Of a DNA stretch of 22,669 nucleotides, positions 22,521-22,669 are shown piece by piece. The translations under genes and the position numbers were made by a program. The DNA lies in contig DATLYH010000260.1 in the NCBI GenBank assembly GCA_035575035.1, positions 1-22,669 of the forward strand, read 5' to 3'. The stretch is from DATLYH01 sp035575035 (GTDB lineage: Bacteria; Planctomycetota; Planctomycetia; Gemmatales; Gemmataceae). Each line of letters begins with the position of its first letter. Position 1 is the first letter of the stretch. The notes beneath the pieces were generated by a model that did no database searches, was not told the origin of the DNA, and saw only the letters and a list, made by a program, of their open reading frames with translations.

Positions 22521-22613
22521 GCTGAACAACCCCGCTCAGCAGCCGCGGCCTCGGGGCGCTGAACCCTGGAAACAACCTATGAGGCCGCGGTCTGCTGCAG
22601 CGCTTGGTTCGGC
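22521..22613 (-). repeat. attC-like site upstream of the darT cassette
   Basis: 93 bp; low end GCTGAAC (R' GTTCAGC), high end GTTCGGC. L-boxes GCTCAGCAG and CTGCTGCAGC; inner stem CCGCGGCCTC/GAGGCCGCGG (10 bp). It belongs to the cassette that continues beyond the right edge. Confidence 0.88.
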
Positions 22614-22637
22614 GATGCTGCCCGCCCGGCGGGCCGG

Positions 22638-22669
22638 CTACCCGAGGGTATACCAGATGATCGCCCCGC
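22638..22669 (-). CDS. Partial gene of the next cassette (C-terminus only)
   Basis: On the - strand the last bases read ...GAIIWYTLG followed by TAG at 22640-22638, 25 bp before the R'' box. The spacing matches other cassette genes and the residues look like the end of a membrane segment, but only about ten codons are visible and the frame choice is uncertain. Confidence 0.3.
   Translation of the reverse strand, partial: GAIIWYTLG

Larger units (their letters stand above)
10830..22669 (-). mobile_element. Integron-type gene-cassette array (about 15 cassettes; no integrase in window)
   Basis: Thirteen attC-like sites and two long variants alternate with genes that all lie on the - strand. 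In every standard site, read on the - strand, the L'' arm (GCTGCAGCAG type) is one base longer than L' (CTGCTGAGC type), so all sites point the same way and agree with gene orientation. Inner stems differ from site to site yet remain self-complementary, and gene stop codons lie within a few bases of R''. These are the defining features of integron cassettes, which are inserted by the tyrosine recombinase IntI at attI and transcribed from an attI-side promoter. Orientation places attI/IntI beyond 22669. Without an integrase in view, an integrase-less attC cluster is equally possible. Confidence 0.85.

Overview
GC-rich bacterial DNA, most likely from a planctomycete of the Gemmataceae type. That assignment is inferred from an exported Gfo/Idh/MocA oxidoreductase, an exported methyltransferase-domain protein, a planctomycete-style Rhs core fragment and palindromic GC-rich intergenic repeats. 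No rRNA, tRNA or phylogenetic marker is present to confirm it.

Region 1 (1-8948, + strand) looks like ordinary chromosome. A 31-bp tandem palindromic repeat precedes two paralogous RND/HAE1 efflux permeases (147-3590, 3674-7135), which are separated by a perfect 20-bp stem-loop. An exported SAM-methyltransferase-domain protein and a bestrophin-like membrane protein follow as a tight pair. A Gfo/Idh/MocA oxidoreductase (8967-9989, - strand) converges on them.

Region 2 (about 10143-22669) is read as an integron-type gene-cassette array. Every gene is on the - strand. Thirteen attC-like sites of 78-99 bp, plus two longer variants, separate the genes one by one. All sites have the same orientation, the same L-box asymmetry (one extra base in L''), variable but self-complementary inner stems and GTT/AAC-ended R boxes. 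Stop codons lie next to or inside the sites. Orientation predicts attI and an integrase beyond the right edge (>22669); neither is in the window, so this could also be an integrase-less attC cluster.

Cassette cargo, from the right edge leftward: a partial gene; a DarT1/NADAR-type DNA ADP-ribosylation toxin-antitoxin pair with a frameshift in the toxin just after its predicted catalytic glutamate; a YcxB-like membrane protein; an uncharacterised protein beginning MGATGW; a dual-specificity phosphatase; a small zinc-finger protein; an ORF-less mini-cassette; a PD-(D/E)XK nuclease-like protein; a CPBP-family intramembrane protease; a four-gene operon (transglutaminase-like protein, orphan Rhs C-terminal toxin-like module, two small unknowns); a zinc-ribbon protein; a DUF4242-like protein; an AAA ATPase-TOPRIM (OLD/PARIS-like) protein; and a bacterial PH-domain protein at the distal end. 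A 263/278-bp gene-free element with 16-bp inverted repeats occurs twice, each time next to an attC site. The cargo leans toward defence, toxin-antitoxin and membrane functions, which is typical of sedentary chromosomal integrons.
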